DNA of 64,000 nucleotides from Microbacterium luteum (lineage in GTDB: Bacteria; Actinomycetota; Actinomycetes; Actinomycetales; Microbacteriaceae), in NCBI RefSeq assembly GCF_015277875.1, contig NZ_CP063814.1, positions 124,001 to 188,000 on the forward strand, given 5' to 3'. Shown here piece after piece: positions 44,751-53,798 of the stretch (its first letter is position 1; the number at the start of each line of letters is the position of its first letter). Below the pieces are notes generated by a model. That model was not told the DNA's origin. It searched no databases and saw only the letters and a program-made list of their open reading frames with translations. Both the position numbers and the translations under genes were made by a program.

Positions 44751-45201
44751 TGTCTTCGAGGGCGACCCACGCGAGCATCGCGCACTTGACGCGTGCGGTG
44801 TACTTCGATACCCCCGACAACGCCGCGGCGTCGCCGAAGGTCTCCTCGTCGAGCGGGATGGCGCCGCGCGAGCGCAGCGCCTCGCGGAACCTCTCGATGA
44901 GGGCGTGGGCGTCGCCGACCGGCATCGGGGCACCGTCGGCGAGGTCGCGCTCCTCGTCGACGAGCGCGACGAGCATCGACGCCGACGCCTGCGAGATGGA
45001 GCAGCCAGCGCCGTCCCAGGTGACGTCGCGGATTCCCGCGCCGTCGTCGGTGAGCCGCACCTGCAGCGTCACTTCGTCGCCGCAGATCGGGTTGCGCTGG
45101 TGCGAGATCGCCGACCGCTCGGTCGCCTCGGCGATCCCCTTGCCCTTCGGGCGCTTGGAGTGGTCCAGGATCAGCTCCTGGTAGAGGGATTCGAGACTCA
45201 T
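44734..45201 (-). CDS. sufU: SufU-type Fe-S cluster assembly protein
   Basis: This 155-residue protein has the three conserved cysteines of SufU, in NPICGDEV near residue 40, GAGCSISQAS near 66 and ARVKCAMLAW near 140, plus the Asp that completes the zinc site. In Gram-positive bacteria SufU receives persulfide sulfur from SufS. The start overlaps the sufS stop by one base, so the two are made together. Confidence 0.92.
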   Translation of the reverse strand: MSLESLYQELILDHSKRPKGKGIAEATERSAISHQRNPICGDEVTLQVRLTDDGAGIRDVTWDGAGCSISQASASMLVALVDEERDLADGAPMPVGDAHALIERFREALRSRGAIPLDEETFGDAAALSGVSKYTARVKCAMLAWVALEDTLARA

Positions 45202-46511
45202 CAGCTCTCCCCGAAGAACGGGCGGATGCCGGCGACGGCGTCGAGGAAGGCATCGATGTCGGCGTCGGTGGTGTACAGGGTGGCGCTCGCCCGCACCGAT
45301 GCGGTCATGCCGAAGCGGCGGTGCAGGGGCGCGGCGCAGTGGTGTCCGACGCGCACGGCGATGCCGCGCGCATCCAGGAACTGCCCCGCGTCGTGTGCGT
45401 GCACGCCCTCGACGTCGAACGCGGCCAGCGCCACGCGCTCTGTGCCGTCGGCGTCGCCGAGCAGGCGGATGCCGGGGACCTCGCGGAGTCCGTCGCGCAT
45501 CCGCCGCTCCAGGCGCGCTTCGTGCGCGTGGACTGCGGGCATGCCGACGTTCTCGAGATAGCGCACGGCGGCGGCGAGCCCCACGGCCTGCGACACCGGC
45601 TGCGTGCCCGCCTCGAAGCGCTGCGGCGCGGGCAGGTAGTCCGCCTCGTCGAGCGTGACGGTCGTGATCATGGAACCGCCGGTGAGGAAAGGCGGCAGCG
45701 CCTCGAGCACGTCCGCGCGGCCGTAGAGGCCGCCGATCGCGTTCGGGCCGAGCATCTTATGGCCCGAGAAGACGGCGAGGTCCACGCCAGACGCCGGCAG
45801 GTCGAGGGCGAGATGCGGCGCCGACTGGCAGGCATCCATCAGTGTCAGAGCGCCGACCTCTCGCGCCAGGGCGACGACCCGGTCGACCGGGTTGACGATG
45901 CCGAGCACGTTCGACACGTGCGGGAAGGCCACGACCCGCGTCCGTGCGCCGATGATCTCGGCAGCCGCGTCGAGGTCGAGCGTGCCGTCGTCGTGCACTC
46001 GGATGTGGCGCAGCAGCGCTCCGGTGCGGGCCGCGAGCTCCTGCCACGGAATGAGGTTCGCGTGGTGCTCGCTCTCGGTCACGACGATCTCGTCGCCGGG
46101 TCGCAGCGCGAACCGGGCGCTCGCGGGAGCGCCGCGGCCGGCGGTGGCATTGCCGATCGCGTACGCGACGAGGTTGATGCCGGCGGTCGCGCCGGAGGTC
46201 CAGACCAGCTGATCGGCGTCGGCGCCCACGAATCCGGCGACCGTGGCGCGCGCATCCTCGAACAGCTCCGTCGCGTCGGCGGCGAGCGTGTGCGCACCCC
46301 GGTGCACGGCCGCGTTCGCCCGCACGATGTAGTCGACCTCGGCGTCGATGACCGCCCGGGGTCGCTGCGCGGTCGCCGCCGAGTCGAGGTAGATCAGCGG
46401 TTCATCACTCGCGCGGTCCGCCAGCAGCGGGAAGTCGGCGCGGAGCGCGGCGGCGTCGAGCGCCCCGGCAGCCGCGGGTGCGCCGCCGGACGAGAGGGCG
46501 GGGGAGTTCAC
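45201..46511 (-). CDS. sufS: SufS cysteine desulfurase
   Basis: The GTG start gives 436 residues. The PLP lysine is in FSGHKMLGP near residue 249, and the persulfide cysteine is in VRVGHHCAAPLHRRFG near residue 390, in the short-loop form of type II (SufS) enzymes. ESEHHANLIPWQ and MDACQSAPH are further family motifs. SufS takes sulfur from cysteine and passes it to SufU. No sufBCD genes are near, so they lie elsewhere. Confidence 0.92.
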   Translation of the reverse strand: MNSPALSSGGAPAAAGALDAAALRADFPLLADRASDEPLIYLDSAATAQRPRAVIDAEVDYIVRANAAVHRGAHTLAADATELFEDARATVAGFVGADADQLVWTSGATAGINLVAYAIGNATAGRGAPASARFALRPGDEIVVTESEHHANLIPWQELAARTGALLRHIRVHDDGTLDLDAAAEIIGARTRVVAFPHVSNVLGIVNPVDRVVALAREVGALTLMDACQSAPHLALDLPASGVDLAVFSGHKMLGPNAIGGLYGRADVLEALPPFLTGGSMITTVTLDEADYLPAPQRFEAGTQPVSQAVGLAAAVRYLENVGMPAVHAHEARLERRMRDGLREVPGIRLLGDADGTERVALAAFDVEGVHAHDAGQFLDARGIAVRVGHHCAAPLHRRFGMTASVRASATLYTTDADIDAFLDAVAGIRPFFGES

Positions 46512-46567
46512 ACCATCCAGGCTACGCCGCGCAGCATCCGTGGTCGCTGGGCGCCGGCCGCGTTCGT

Positions 46568-46630
46568 CGGAGAATCGCGTCGATGTCAGAGGATCGGCGT
46601 GAAATCCTCCGACATCGGCTTGATTCTCCG
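46568..46630. repeat. long intergenic palindrome
   Basis: A three-part stem can form: CGGAGAATC (46568) with GATTCTCCG (46622), CGATGTC with GACATCG, and GAGGAT with ATCCTC, around a loop of nine bases. It lies upstream of sufS and downstream of the M20 gene, so it may be a terminator or a REP-type element. The next 100 bases are extremely GC-rich with an 18-base direct repeat (46658 and 46676). Confidence 0.65.
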
Positions 46631-46753
46631 ACCTTCGGGGATGCCGGGCTGGGCGCCGGGCCGGGGCTGAGCGGCGGGCCGGGGCTGAGCGGCGGGCCAG
46701 GCCGGGTCGGGCCGGGCCGGGGCGCGCGGGGCGCCGCGCCGGGCCGGGGCGGG

Positions 46754-48007
46754 TCAGCGGGCGGCCAGGAATTCGCGGGCGGCGACCACGATGTTCGCCA
46801 CGCCGTTGTCGAGCGTCGGCTGCAGCACCGGGGCGAAGAACGGGGAGTGGTTCGTCGGGATGTCGCGCTCCACCGTGTCCGCCGCGACGGCGGCCGCATA
46901 GGCGTCGGCGTCGATGCCGCCCCAGAACCAGTAGACCAGGGGTGCGCCGGACTCGCGGGCGAACCACGACACGTCCTCGCTGCCGGTGAACATGCCCGGG
47001 TCGACGACCGTTCCCTCACCGAAGTGGCGGTCGAAAGCGGCGCTGAGGCGCTCCGTGGCGCCGGCGTCGTTCACGGTCGGCGGCAGCGTGTGGTCGATGA
47101 CGATCGAGGGTGCCTGCTCGGCTCCGGATGCCGCCGCCTCGGCCCGCACGATGCGCTCCACCTTCTCCATCACGCGCTCCCGCGCTTCGTCGTCGGGGTA
47201 GCGCAGGCTGAGCTCGAGCACGGCCTCGGCCGGGATGATGTTGTTCTTCAGACCCGCGTGCAGCGCACCCACGGTGACGACCGCGACATCCCGCGGGTCG
47301 ACCTCGCGCGAGACGATCGTCTGCAGCCGCATGACCGTGGCCGCGGCCATGACGATCGGGTCGACCGTGGCGTGCGGGCGCGATCCGTGCCCACCGCGCC
47401 CGAAGAGCGTCACGCGCAGGCCATCGGAGGCGGCCATCTGCGTGCCGCTGCGCACGCCGATCGTGCCGGCGGGCAACGGTGTGACGTGCTGGCCGAGCAC
47501 CACATCCGGTCGCGGATACCGATCCAGCACGCCGTCGGCGATCATCGCCTTCGCGCCGGCGCCGTACTCCTCGGCGGGCTGGAAGACGACCACGACGGTG
47601 CCGACCCACTCGCTCCTGGTCGCGACGAGCCGGCGCAGGGCGCCGAGCATCGCGCTGACGTGCATGTCGTGGCCGCAGGCGTGCATGACCGGAACATCGG
47701 TGCCCTGCGGATCGGTGCCGCGCGCGGTGCTCGCGTAGTCGAGTCCCGTGCGCTCCTCCACCGGCAGGGCGTCGGTGTCGGCGCGCAGCCACACCGTGGG
47801 CCCGGCCTCACCCGTCTCGCCGGGATTTCGGATCACCCCGACGATGCCGGTCTTGCCGACGCCCTCCTCGTACTCGATCCCGAGCGCGTCGAGCTCGCGG
47901 GCGATGACCCCGGCGGTGCGCGTCTCCTGGAAGGACAGTTCCGGGTGGCGGTGCAGATCGATGTACAGGCGTTCGAGGTCGGTGCGGGTGTCGAGGTCGG
48001 AGGCCAT
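46754..48007 (-). CDS. M20-family amidohydrolase (N-acyl amino acid/hippurate hydrolase type)
   Basis: This 417-residue enzyme has the M20D metal motifs: LHRHPELSFQE near residue 18, VMHACGHDMH near residue 105, the catalytic FQPAEEYGAGAKAM near 143, QHVTPLPAG and the late GSEDVSWFA. Relatives remove acyl groups from amino acids or act on p-aminobenzoyl-glutamate. The sequence does not fix the substrate. The gene is alone and read leftward. Confidence 0.85.
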   Translation of the reverse strand: MASDLDTRTDLERLYIDLHRHPELSFQETRTAGVIARELDALGIEYEEGVGKTGIVGVIRNPGETGEAGPTVWLRADTDALPVEERTGLDYASTARGTDPQGTDVPVMHACGHDMHVSAMLGALRRLVATRSEWVGTVVVVFQPAEEYGAGAKAMIADGVLDRYPRPDVVLGQHVTPLPAGTIGVRSGTQMAASDGLRVTLFGRGGHGSRPHATVDPIVMAAATVMRLQTIVSREVDPRDVAVVTVGALHAGLKNNIIPAEAVLELSLRYPDDEARERVMEKVERIVRAEAAASGAEQAPSIVIDHTLPPTVNDAGATERLSAAFDRHFGEGTVVDPGMFTGSEDVSWFARESGAPLVYWFWGGIDADAYAAAVAADTVERDIPTNHSPFFAPVLQPTLDNGVANIVVAAREFLAAR

Positions 48008-48059
48008 GTCCCGAGCCTACGTCGTCACCTCACACCCGTCGCGGCTCGCTCCCTCGCCT

Positions 48060-48118
48060 CGAGCCACCCCCTTCGCGTCGAGCCGGCCGGTTCCTCCGGT
48101 GTGGATGGGGGTGGCTCG
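48060..48118. repeat. intergenic palindrome (GC-rich)
   Basis: CGAGCCACCCCC (48060-48071) pairs with GGGGGTGGCTCG (48107-48118) across a 35-base loop that is itself partly self-complementary. It lies between the glucosidase end and the M20 start, both read leftward. It could act as a transcription terminator for neither gene in a strict sense, as no T-run follows. Confidence 0.6.
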
Positions 48119-48147
48119 GCGAGAAAGGGGCGGGTCGGCGAAGCGCC

Positions 48148-49800
48148 CTACGCGTCGGCGAGCCACACGGCGGTGTCTGCGGGCAGGGTGTCGCCGGCGA
48201 GGGGGCCGCTCTGTGCCACCACGACACCCGACGGCAGGGTCACCGCATCCGTGCCCGTGTTCGCGACCACGGTCAGCCCGCCGTTCCGGAACGCCATGAC
48301 GTCGTCGCCGAACCCGTCGAGCCACTCCAGCTCCCCGGCGCCGAGCGCACGCTCGCGCCGCTCGGCGAGAAGGGTGCGGTACAGCCACAGGGTCGAATCC
48401 GGATCGTCCTCCTGCACGTCGCGAGCGAAGCCGGCGAACTCCGCCGGCTGCGGCAGCCACGACGCGCCCTCGGGACTGAAACCGTAGGCGGGGGCATCCG
48501 AGACCCACGGGATGGGCACACGGCAGCCGTCGCGGCCGTAGCGCTCGCCGCCCGTGCGGAACCAGGTCGGATCCTGACGCGCCTCATCCGGCAGGTCGAT
48601 GACCTCCGGCAGGCCCAGCTCCTCGCCCTGGTAGACGTAGGCGGAGCCCGGCAGCGCGAACATCAGGGTGGTGGCGGCCCGGGCACGGCGCAGGCCCACG
48701 ACCGGGTCGGGCTTGCCCTTGCTCTTCGGCCCGATGCCGGCGCCCTGGGGGTTCTCGGCGGTGAGGGCGAGACGGGATGCGTGCCGCACGACGTCATGGT
48801 TCGACAGCACCCACGTGGCCGGCGCACCGACGCCGCCGAAGGCGCGGAGGGAGTCGGTGATGACCTCGCGCAGATCAGCGGCGCGCCACGCCGTCTCGAG
48901 GTACGGGAAGTTGAACGCCTGGTGCATCTCGTCCGAGCGCACCCACAGCGCGGTGATGTCGGGTCCGGGCATCCAGGCCTCAGCGCACAGGGCGCGGTCG
49001 CCGTCGTACTCCTCCATCACGCGGCGCCAGTCGCGCCAGATCTCGTGCACGCCCGGCTGACCCCAGTACGGCACGTCGGCCTCTTCGCCACCCATCGACG
49101 CGGCGTCCTCCGGCGGCGTGTAGTCGGGCAGGCCGTCCGCCTTGACCAGGCCGTGGGCCACATCCACCCGGAATCCGTCGACGCCGCGGTCGAGCCAGAA
49201 CCGCAGCACCCCGCGGAACATCTCCTGCACCTCGGGGTTGGACCAGTCGAAGTCGGGCTGCGACGCGTCGAACAGGTGCAGGTACCACTGCCCGGCCGTG
49301 CCGTCGGCCTCGGTGATGCGCGACCATGCCGGGCCGCCGAAGACGGACTCCCAGTTGTTCGGCGGCACCGATCCGTCGTCGCCCCGGCCGTCGCGGAACA
49401 TGTAGCGCGCGCGCTCGCGGCTTCCGGGAGCGGCGGCGAGAGCCTGCTGGAACCAGGCGTGCTGGTCGGAGGAGTGATTGGGAACCAGGTCGACGATGAT
49501 GCGGATGCCGCGCGCGTGCGCGCCGGCGAGCATCTCGTCGAAATCGGCGAGCGTGCCGAAGATCGGATCCACATCGCAATAGTCGGCGACGTCGTAGCCG
49601 GCGTCCTTCTGCGGGGAGGTCTGGAACGGGCTCAGCCACAGCGCATCCACTCCGAGGGCGGCCAGGTCGTCGAGGTGCTCGGTGACGCCCCGCAGGTCGC
49701 CGATGCCGTCACCGGACGTGTCCGCGAACGAGCGCGGATAGATCTGGTAGATGACCGCCGTGCGCCACCATTCGGTGCCGGAGCGAGGGGATTCCGTCAT
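48148..49800 (-). CDS. GH13 alpha-glucosidase (oligo-1,6-glucosidase type)
   Basis: A start at 49800 gives 550 residues. GH13 motifs are in order: DLVPNHSSDQH near residue 105, GFRVDVAHG with the nucleophile Asp near 212, AEAWMPG with the acid Glu near 275 and VLSNHDVVRH near 333. The N-terminus WWRTAVIYQIYPRSFADTSGDG is typical of alpha-glucosidases acting on small malto-oligosaccharides or trehalose. It is a cytoplasmic enzyme with no signal peptide and no transporter genes nearby. Confidence 0.92.
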   Translation of the reverse strand: MTESPRSGTEWWRTAVIYQIYPRSFADTSGDGIGDLRGVTEHLDDLAALGVDALWLSPFQTSPQKDAGYDVADYCDVDPIFGTLADFDEMLAGAHARGIRIIVDLVPNHSSDQHAWFQQALAAAPGSRERARYMFRDGRGDDGSVPPNNWESVFGGPAWSRITEADGTAGQWYLHLFDASQPDFDWSNPEVQEMFRGVLRFWLDRGVDGFRVDVAHGLVKADGLPDYTPPEDAASMGGEEADVPYWGQPGVHEIWRDWRRVMEEYDGDRALCAEAWMPGPDITALWVRSDEMHQAFNFPYLETAWRAADLREVITDSLRAFGGVGAPATWVLSNHDVVRHASRLALTAENPQGAGIGPKSKGKPDPVVGLRRARAATTLMFALPGSAYVYQGEELGLPEVIDLPDEARQDPTWFRTGGERYGRDGCRVPIPWVSDAPAYGFSPEGASWLPQPAEFAGFARDVQEDDPDSTLWLYRTLLAERRERALGAGELEWLDGFGDDVMAFRNGGLTVVANTGTDAVTLPSGVVVAQSGPLAGDTLPADTAVWLADA

Positions 49801-49893
49801 GCGCGCCAGTGTAATGGCCGCGGTCATCCGCCGATCCGCTCCCGAAGCCCCCGTGTAACAGGCCCGTGACACGCGCCTCCTAATGTTCACCAC

Positions 49894-51072
49894 ATGAAGA
49901 TCCTGATCATCGGCGCCGGAATCGGCGGCGCCAGCGCGGGCATCGCGCTGCAGCGCCTCGGGCACGACGTCGTCATCTACGACAAGATGCGCGAGAACAA
50001 GCCGGTGGGAGCGGCCCTGTCGCTGTGGTCGAACGGGGTCAAGGTGCTCAACTGGCTCGGCCTGGCCGAGGAGGTCGCCGCGCTCGGCGGCCGCATGGAT
50101 GACATGGCGTACTACGAGGGCGTCTCCGGCGAGGTCATGTGCCGCTTCTCGCTCGAGCCGGTGACGACCCTCACGGGGCAGCGGCCGTACCCGGTCGCCC
50201 GAGCCGACCTGCAGGGACTGCTCATGGAGACGTTCGGGATGCACCGCATCCACCTCTCGAGCACGGCCACGGCCATCGAGGACGACGGCGAGATCGTGAC
50301 GGTCACCTTCGCCGACGGGTCGACCGACACCGCCGACATGGTGATCGGCGCCGACGGCGCGCGCTCCTTCGTGCGCGACTACGTCACCGGCGGCGGCATC
50401 GAGCGGGAGTACTCCGGCTACACGAACTTCAACGGACTCGTGCCGGCGAACGAGGCGATCGGCCCGGTGAACCAGTGGACGACCTACGTCGCGGAGGGAA
50501 AGCGGTGCGCCGTCATGCCCGTCGCCGACGATCGCTTCTACTTCTTCGTCGACATCCCGCAGCCGGCGGGGCTTCCCTACGACCGCGCCGACGGGGTCGC
50601 GCCGCTGCGCGAGGCGTTCGGCTCGTGGGCGCCGGGCGTGCAGGCGCTGCTGGACTCGATCGATCCGGATGCTTCCCTCAACCGCGTCGAGATCTGGGAC
50701 ATCGCGCCGTTCCACACGTGGGTGAAGGGGCGCGTGGCGATCCTCGGCGACGCAGCCCACAACACCTCGCCCGACATCGGGCAGGGGGCGTGCTCGGCGC
50801 TGGAGGACTCGTTCGCCCTCGCGACCGCGGTCGCCACCAACACCATTTCGGTCGAAGACACCCTCAAGCGCTACGAGAAGTCCCGCGCGGCGCGCGCCGG
50901 CGAGCTGGTGGAACGCGCCCGCAAGCGCGCCCACGAGACCCACGCGTTCGATCCGGCGGCGACCGAGGCGTGGTACGAGAGCCTGCGCGGCGCCGACGGG
51001 GCGGGCATCATCCGCGGCATCGTCGGCAACATCGAGGACAGCCCTGTCAACCTCGGCGTCGGCACCCTCTGA
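49894..51072 (+). CDS. hpxO: FAD-dependent urate hydroxylase (HpxO-like)
   Basis: This 392-residue flavoprotein has the FAD loop IIGAGIGGASAGIAL at the N-terminus, the DG motif VIGADGARSFVRDYV near residue 150, and GDAAHNTSPDIGQGACSALED near residue 285, a form of the GD motif with the D-I-G-Q-G stretch seen in HpxO. HpxO oxidises urate to 5-hydroxyisourate with NADH and O2. The HIU hydrolase and OHCU decarboxylase genes 2-3 kb away supply the next two steps. Confidence 0.8.
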   Translation: MKILIIGAGIGGASAGIALQRLGHDVVIYDKMRENKPVGAALSLWSNGVKVLNWLGLAEEVAALGGRMDDMAYYEGVSGEVMCRFSLEPVTTLTGQRPYPVARADLQGLLMETFGMHRIHLSSTATAIEDDGEIVTVTFADGSTDTADMVIGADGARSFVRDYVTGGGIEREYSGYTNFNGLVPANEAIGPVNQWTTYVAEGKRCAVMPVADDRFYFFVDIPQPAGLPYDRADGVAPLREAFGSWAPGVQALLDSIDPDASLNRVEIWDIAPFHTWVKGRVAILGDAAHNTSPDIGQGACSALEDSFALATAVATNTISVEDTLKRYEKSRAARAGELVERARKRAHETHAFDPAATEAWYESLRGADGAGIIRGIVGNIEDSPVNLGVGTL

Positions 51073-51114
51073 CCCGCCGCCGAAGGGGCGGTGCGGCGCG
51101 GCCGGCGGGCGGCA

Positions 51115-51302
51115 CGGGTGTGGAGGCGGGCGTTCGGTTGCCGCGAGGTGTCGTCACGGGGCGGCTGTCCGACATCCGGTGACAAGTGAGCCGGGCGCGG
51201 GTGTGGATGCGGGCGTTCGGTTGCCGCGAGGTGTCGTCACGGGGCGGCTATCCGACATCCGGTGACAAGTGAGCCGGGCGCGGGTGTGGATGCGCGCGTT
51301 GG
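51115..51302. repeat. 83-bp tandem repeat
   Basis: Two nearly identical 83-base units begin at 51115 and 51198, and a partial third begins at 51281. Each starts CGGGTGTGGA and includes TTGCCGCGAGGTGTCGTCAC and CCGGTGACAAGTGAGCC. Within a unit, GTGTCGTCAC and GTGACA can pair. It fills the space between the hpxO end and the convergent next gene. Confidence 0.85.
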
Positions 51303-51305
51303 GCA

Positions 51306-52094
51306 TCAGGGATGCACGGGAGCGTCACGGTAGGCGGCGACGGTCGCGAGGGACCCGGTGACGGCGAACCGGTCGGGCATGTCTTCCGGCACCGCGCGAT
51401 CCCACGCGAAGAGTGCGATGTCGCCCAGGGTGGCCGTCACGACCGTCGCGGCAGGGTCTGCGGCAGCATCCGTCGTGCGCCGCACGGTCCAGTCCGGCGC
51501 GAGATGCCACGCCACGGCCGCGTCGACGGGCACGAGTTCGAGCGGGGTCGGCAGGGGCGCGAGACCGCCGCGAACGGCGCGTGCGAGGAAGACGGCGTAG
51601 AGCTCGTCGACGATGTCGGCGGCCATCTCGTGCCCGCCGGCGTCGGGCATCTCGGGCACGGCGACGGATGCGGTGCGGATGTCCCACAGGTGCTTGCGCG
51701 CTTCGTGCGCCTGCCGGCGCGCCCAGAAGCCGACCGTGCCGCTGGGAACGAAGGCCCAGCACTCGTCCGACGCGTCGCGCGACTCGAGCTCGGTGGCCAG
51801 CGCCGACGATCCCTCGACGAACCAGGCGATGCGCTCGCGGTCGGCAGGCCGCGCGAACGGGGCACGGTCGACGGATGCGCCGGTGCGCACGACCTCCGTC
51901 GCCCAGCGCTGGATCTGGCCGAGGTGATCGACCATCGCGCCGACGGTCGGCCATGCGTCGGAGTCGATCGGATGGTCCGGATCGAGCTGCGCGGTTTCGG
52001 CGGCGAACCGGTCGGACAGGCTGCGGATCGCGCCGGCGAACGCTCCTGAGGCGGGCGCCGTTCCGAGCGGCGCGCGCGTGTCGGAGGCGGTCAT
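51306..52094 (-). CDS. maleylpyruvate isomerase-like/DinB-superfamily protein
   Basis: This 262-residue protein has the actinobacterial TIGR03083 layout: an N-terminal four-helix domain with AWPTVGAMVDHLGQIQRWA near residue 48 and ARRQAHEARKHLWDIRTA near residue 130 giving the metal histidines, then a C-terminal alpha/beta domain. Members are often mycothiol-linked enzymes. Substrate unknown. Confidence 0.8.
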   Translation of the reverse strand: MTASDTRAPLGTAPASGAFAGAIRSLSDRFAAETAQLDPDHPIDSDAWPTVGAMVDHLGQIQRWATEVVRTGASVDRAPFARPADRERIAWFVEGSSALATELESRDASDECWAFVPSGTVGFWARRQAHEARKHLWDIRTASVAVPEMPDAGGHEMAADIVDELYAVFLARAVRGGLAPLPTPLELVPVDAAVAWHLAPDWTVRRTTDAAADPAATVVTATLGDIALFAWDRAVPEDMPDRFAVTGSLATVAAYRDAPVHP

Positions 52095-52135
52095 GCGTCC
52101 ATCCTGGCAGGGCGTCCGCCCGGTAGTGTTGCCGG

Positions 52136-52651
52136 GTGCACGCAGACCTCGCCCGCGCCGAGCAGCTCATCGCCGTCGTCCCGGACTTCCCCGAACCCGG
52201 CGTCCTCTTCCGTGACATCGCTCCGCTGCTCGCCGACGCAGCGGCGTTCCGCGTCTGCGTCGAAGCGCTCGTCGAGCCCTTCCGCGGAGGCTTCGACGTC
52301 GTGGCCGGAATCGAAGCGCGCGGATTCCTGCTTGCCGGTGCCGCCGCCGTCGCGACCGGCACCGGGATGGTGCCGATCCGCAAGGCCGGCAAGCTGCCGC
52401 GGCCGGCCGCATCCGTCTCCTACGCCCTCGAATACGGCGAGGCGGCGGTCGAGGCGTCGGACGACATCCCCGCCGGATCGCGCGTGCTCGTGCTGGATGA
52501 CGTGCTCGCCACCGGCGGCACGCTGCGCGCGAGCCATCGACTGCTCGCCGAGCTCGGCGCCGAGGTGATCGGCAGCGCCGTGCTGCTCGAGCTCGAGGCG
52601 CTCGGCGGGCGCGCGGTCGCCGGCGACGTGCACACCGTCTTCACGGCCTGA
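52136..52651 (+). CDS. apt: adenine phosphoribosyltransferase
   Basis: The GTG start gives 171 residues. Motifs are PDFPEPGVLFRDIAPLL near residue 16, GIEARGFLLAG near 58 and the PRPP loop VLVLDDVLATGGTLRAS near residue 118. Apt salvages adenine to AMP using PRPP. It lies within a region of purine breakdown genes but is a stand-alone gene here. Confidence 0.93.
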   Translation: MHADLARAEQLIAVVPDFPEPGVLFRDIAPLLADAAAFRVCVEALVEPFRGGFDVVAGIEARGFLLAGAAAVATGTGMVPIRKAGKLPRPAASVSYALEYGEAAVEASDDIPAGSRVLVLDDVLATGGTLRASHRLLAELGAEVIGSAVLLELEALGGRAVAGDVHTVFTA

Positions 52652-52705
52652 TCGCCTCCGCGGCAGCGGTGGAGCGTGTGGGAGGTCGGCGCTACGGTGA
52701 GCGTC

Positions 52706-53287
52706 ATGAGAGCCGATGAGCTGTTCCTCGCCTCCGATGCCGCTCTGCGCAGCGTCATCGACCGGATCGACGTCGCCGACCTCGATCGCCCCGCGCCGTC
52801 CGAGTGGACGAGCACACCCGACCCCACCTACCGCGACATCCTCTTCGCCCACGCCTACGACGAAGCGTGGATTCCCGGCGTGCTCGCCGGTCGGTCGATC
52901 GCCGAGGGCGACGAGTTCCGTGAGGCCGACCTGTTCGGTGGCGACCCGGTGGCCGCCTACGACGCGCTCAACGACACCGCCGGTGAGGCGGTGCGAGCCG
53001 GGGTAGCCGACGACGCCGTCTTCCGGTTCCAGTACGGGGACTATCCCGCCGCCGAGGGATTCGCTCACCTGGCCACCTATCGTGCGTTCCAGGCCTGGCT
53101 GATCGCGAAGAAGCTCGGGATCGACTTCCACCTCTCGCCGGAGCTGCTCGCCGGCCTGAACGAGCACGTCGTGGTGCATGCCGATGAATGGCGTCAGTGG
53201 GGTGTCTTCCCGCCCGCGATCGATCCGCCCGCCGATGCCGACGAAGAGACACGGGTTCTCTGCGCCGTGGGGTACTGGATCCCCTGA
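52706..53287 (+). CDS. DinB-superfamily/TIGR03083-like protein
   Basis: The ATG at 52706 gives 193 residues; a GTG at 52676 is an alternative. The protein looks like a helical DinB-type metal-binding domain, with RDILFAHAYDEAWIPGVL near residue 45 and EGFAHLATYRAFQAWLIAKK near residue 120 (each with a His), and NEHVVVHADEW near residue 155. Function unknown; perhaps thiol-dependent. Confidence 0.65.
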   Translation: MRADELFLASDAALRSVIDRIDVADLDRPAPSEWTSTPDPTYRDILFAHAYDEAWIPGVLAGRSIAEGDEFREADLFGGDPVAAYDALNDTAGEAVRAGVADDAVFRFQYGDYPAAEGFAHLATYRAFQAWLIAKKLGIDFHLSPELLAGLNEHVVVHADEWRQWGVFPPAIDPPADADEETRVLCAVGYWIP

Positions 53288-53324
53288 GCCGCCCGGCCGA
53301 CGGCAGTCGCGGCTGCGTGCGAAC

Positions 53325-53398
53325 AACACAGGAGATCTGCGGCGGCGAGCCGATCCAGATCGATGGATGCGGCACGAGCCCGCAGGATCTCCTGTGTT
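53325..53398. repeat. long intergenic palindrome
   Basis: AACACAGGAGATCTGCGG (53325-53342) pairs with CCGCAGGATCTCCTGTGTT (53380-53398), with a one-base bulge. A second, inner pairing is possible (CCGATCCA with TGGATGCGG). It stands between two convergent genes, so a bidirectional terminator or REP-like element is likely. Confidence 0.7.
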
Positions 53399-53430
53399 GG
53401 CGACGCTCGCGGCCGGCCTTTGTACTCGGC

Positions 53431-53781
53431 TCAGCTGCCGCGGTAGGTGGAGTAGGCGAATGGGCTGAGCAGCAGCGGCACGTGCAGGTGGGGCGTCTCG
53501 TCGTGGGCGGCGGGCGCGACGCTGAAGCTGACCGTCACGAGCGGGTAGAAGGTCTCCACCTGCTGCGCCGCGAAGTAGGCGCCGGTCGCGAAGGTCAGCA
53601 GGTAGGTGCCGGGATCGAGCAGCTCCGGCCCGAGAGCGAGGCGACCGTCGTCGTTCGTCAGACCGTCGGCCAGGTGCGAGACCTCGCCGGTGTCGTGCAG
53701 GCGGGCGAGGGCGATGCTCACCTCTCGGGCCGGGGCGCCGCGCGAAGCGTCGAGGACGTGCGTGGTCAGGTGCGTGCTCAT
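53431..53781 (-). CDS. uraH: 5-hydroxyisourate hydrolase
   Basis: This 116-residue protein is a transthyretin-like HIU hydrolase. Family marks are THVLDASRGAPA near the N-terminus, an Arg/Asp-rich middle (GLTNDDGRL), HLHVPLLLSPFAYSTYRGS at the C-terminus, and the ending Y-R-G-S tetrapeptide. It converts HIU to OHCU. The uraD gene lies 17 bases upstream in the same direction. Confidence 0.93.
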   Translation of the reverse strand: MSTHLTTHVLDASRGAPAREVSIALARLHDTGEVSHLADGLTNDDGRLALGPELLDPGTYLLTFATGAYFAAQQVETFYPLVTVSFSVAPAAHDETPHLHVPLLLSPFAYSTYRGS

Positions 53782-53798
53782 GGGGATGATCCTGCCGT

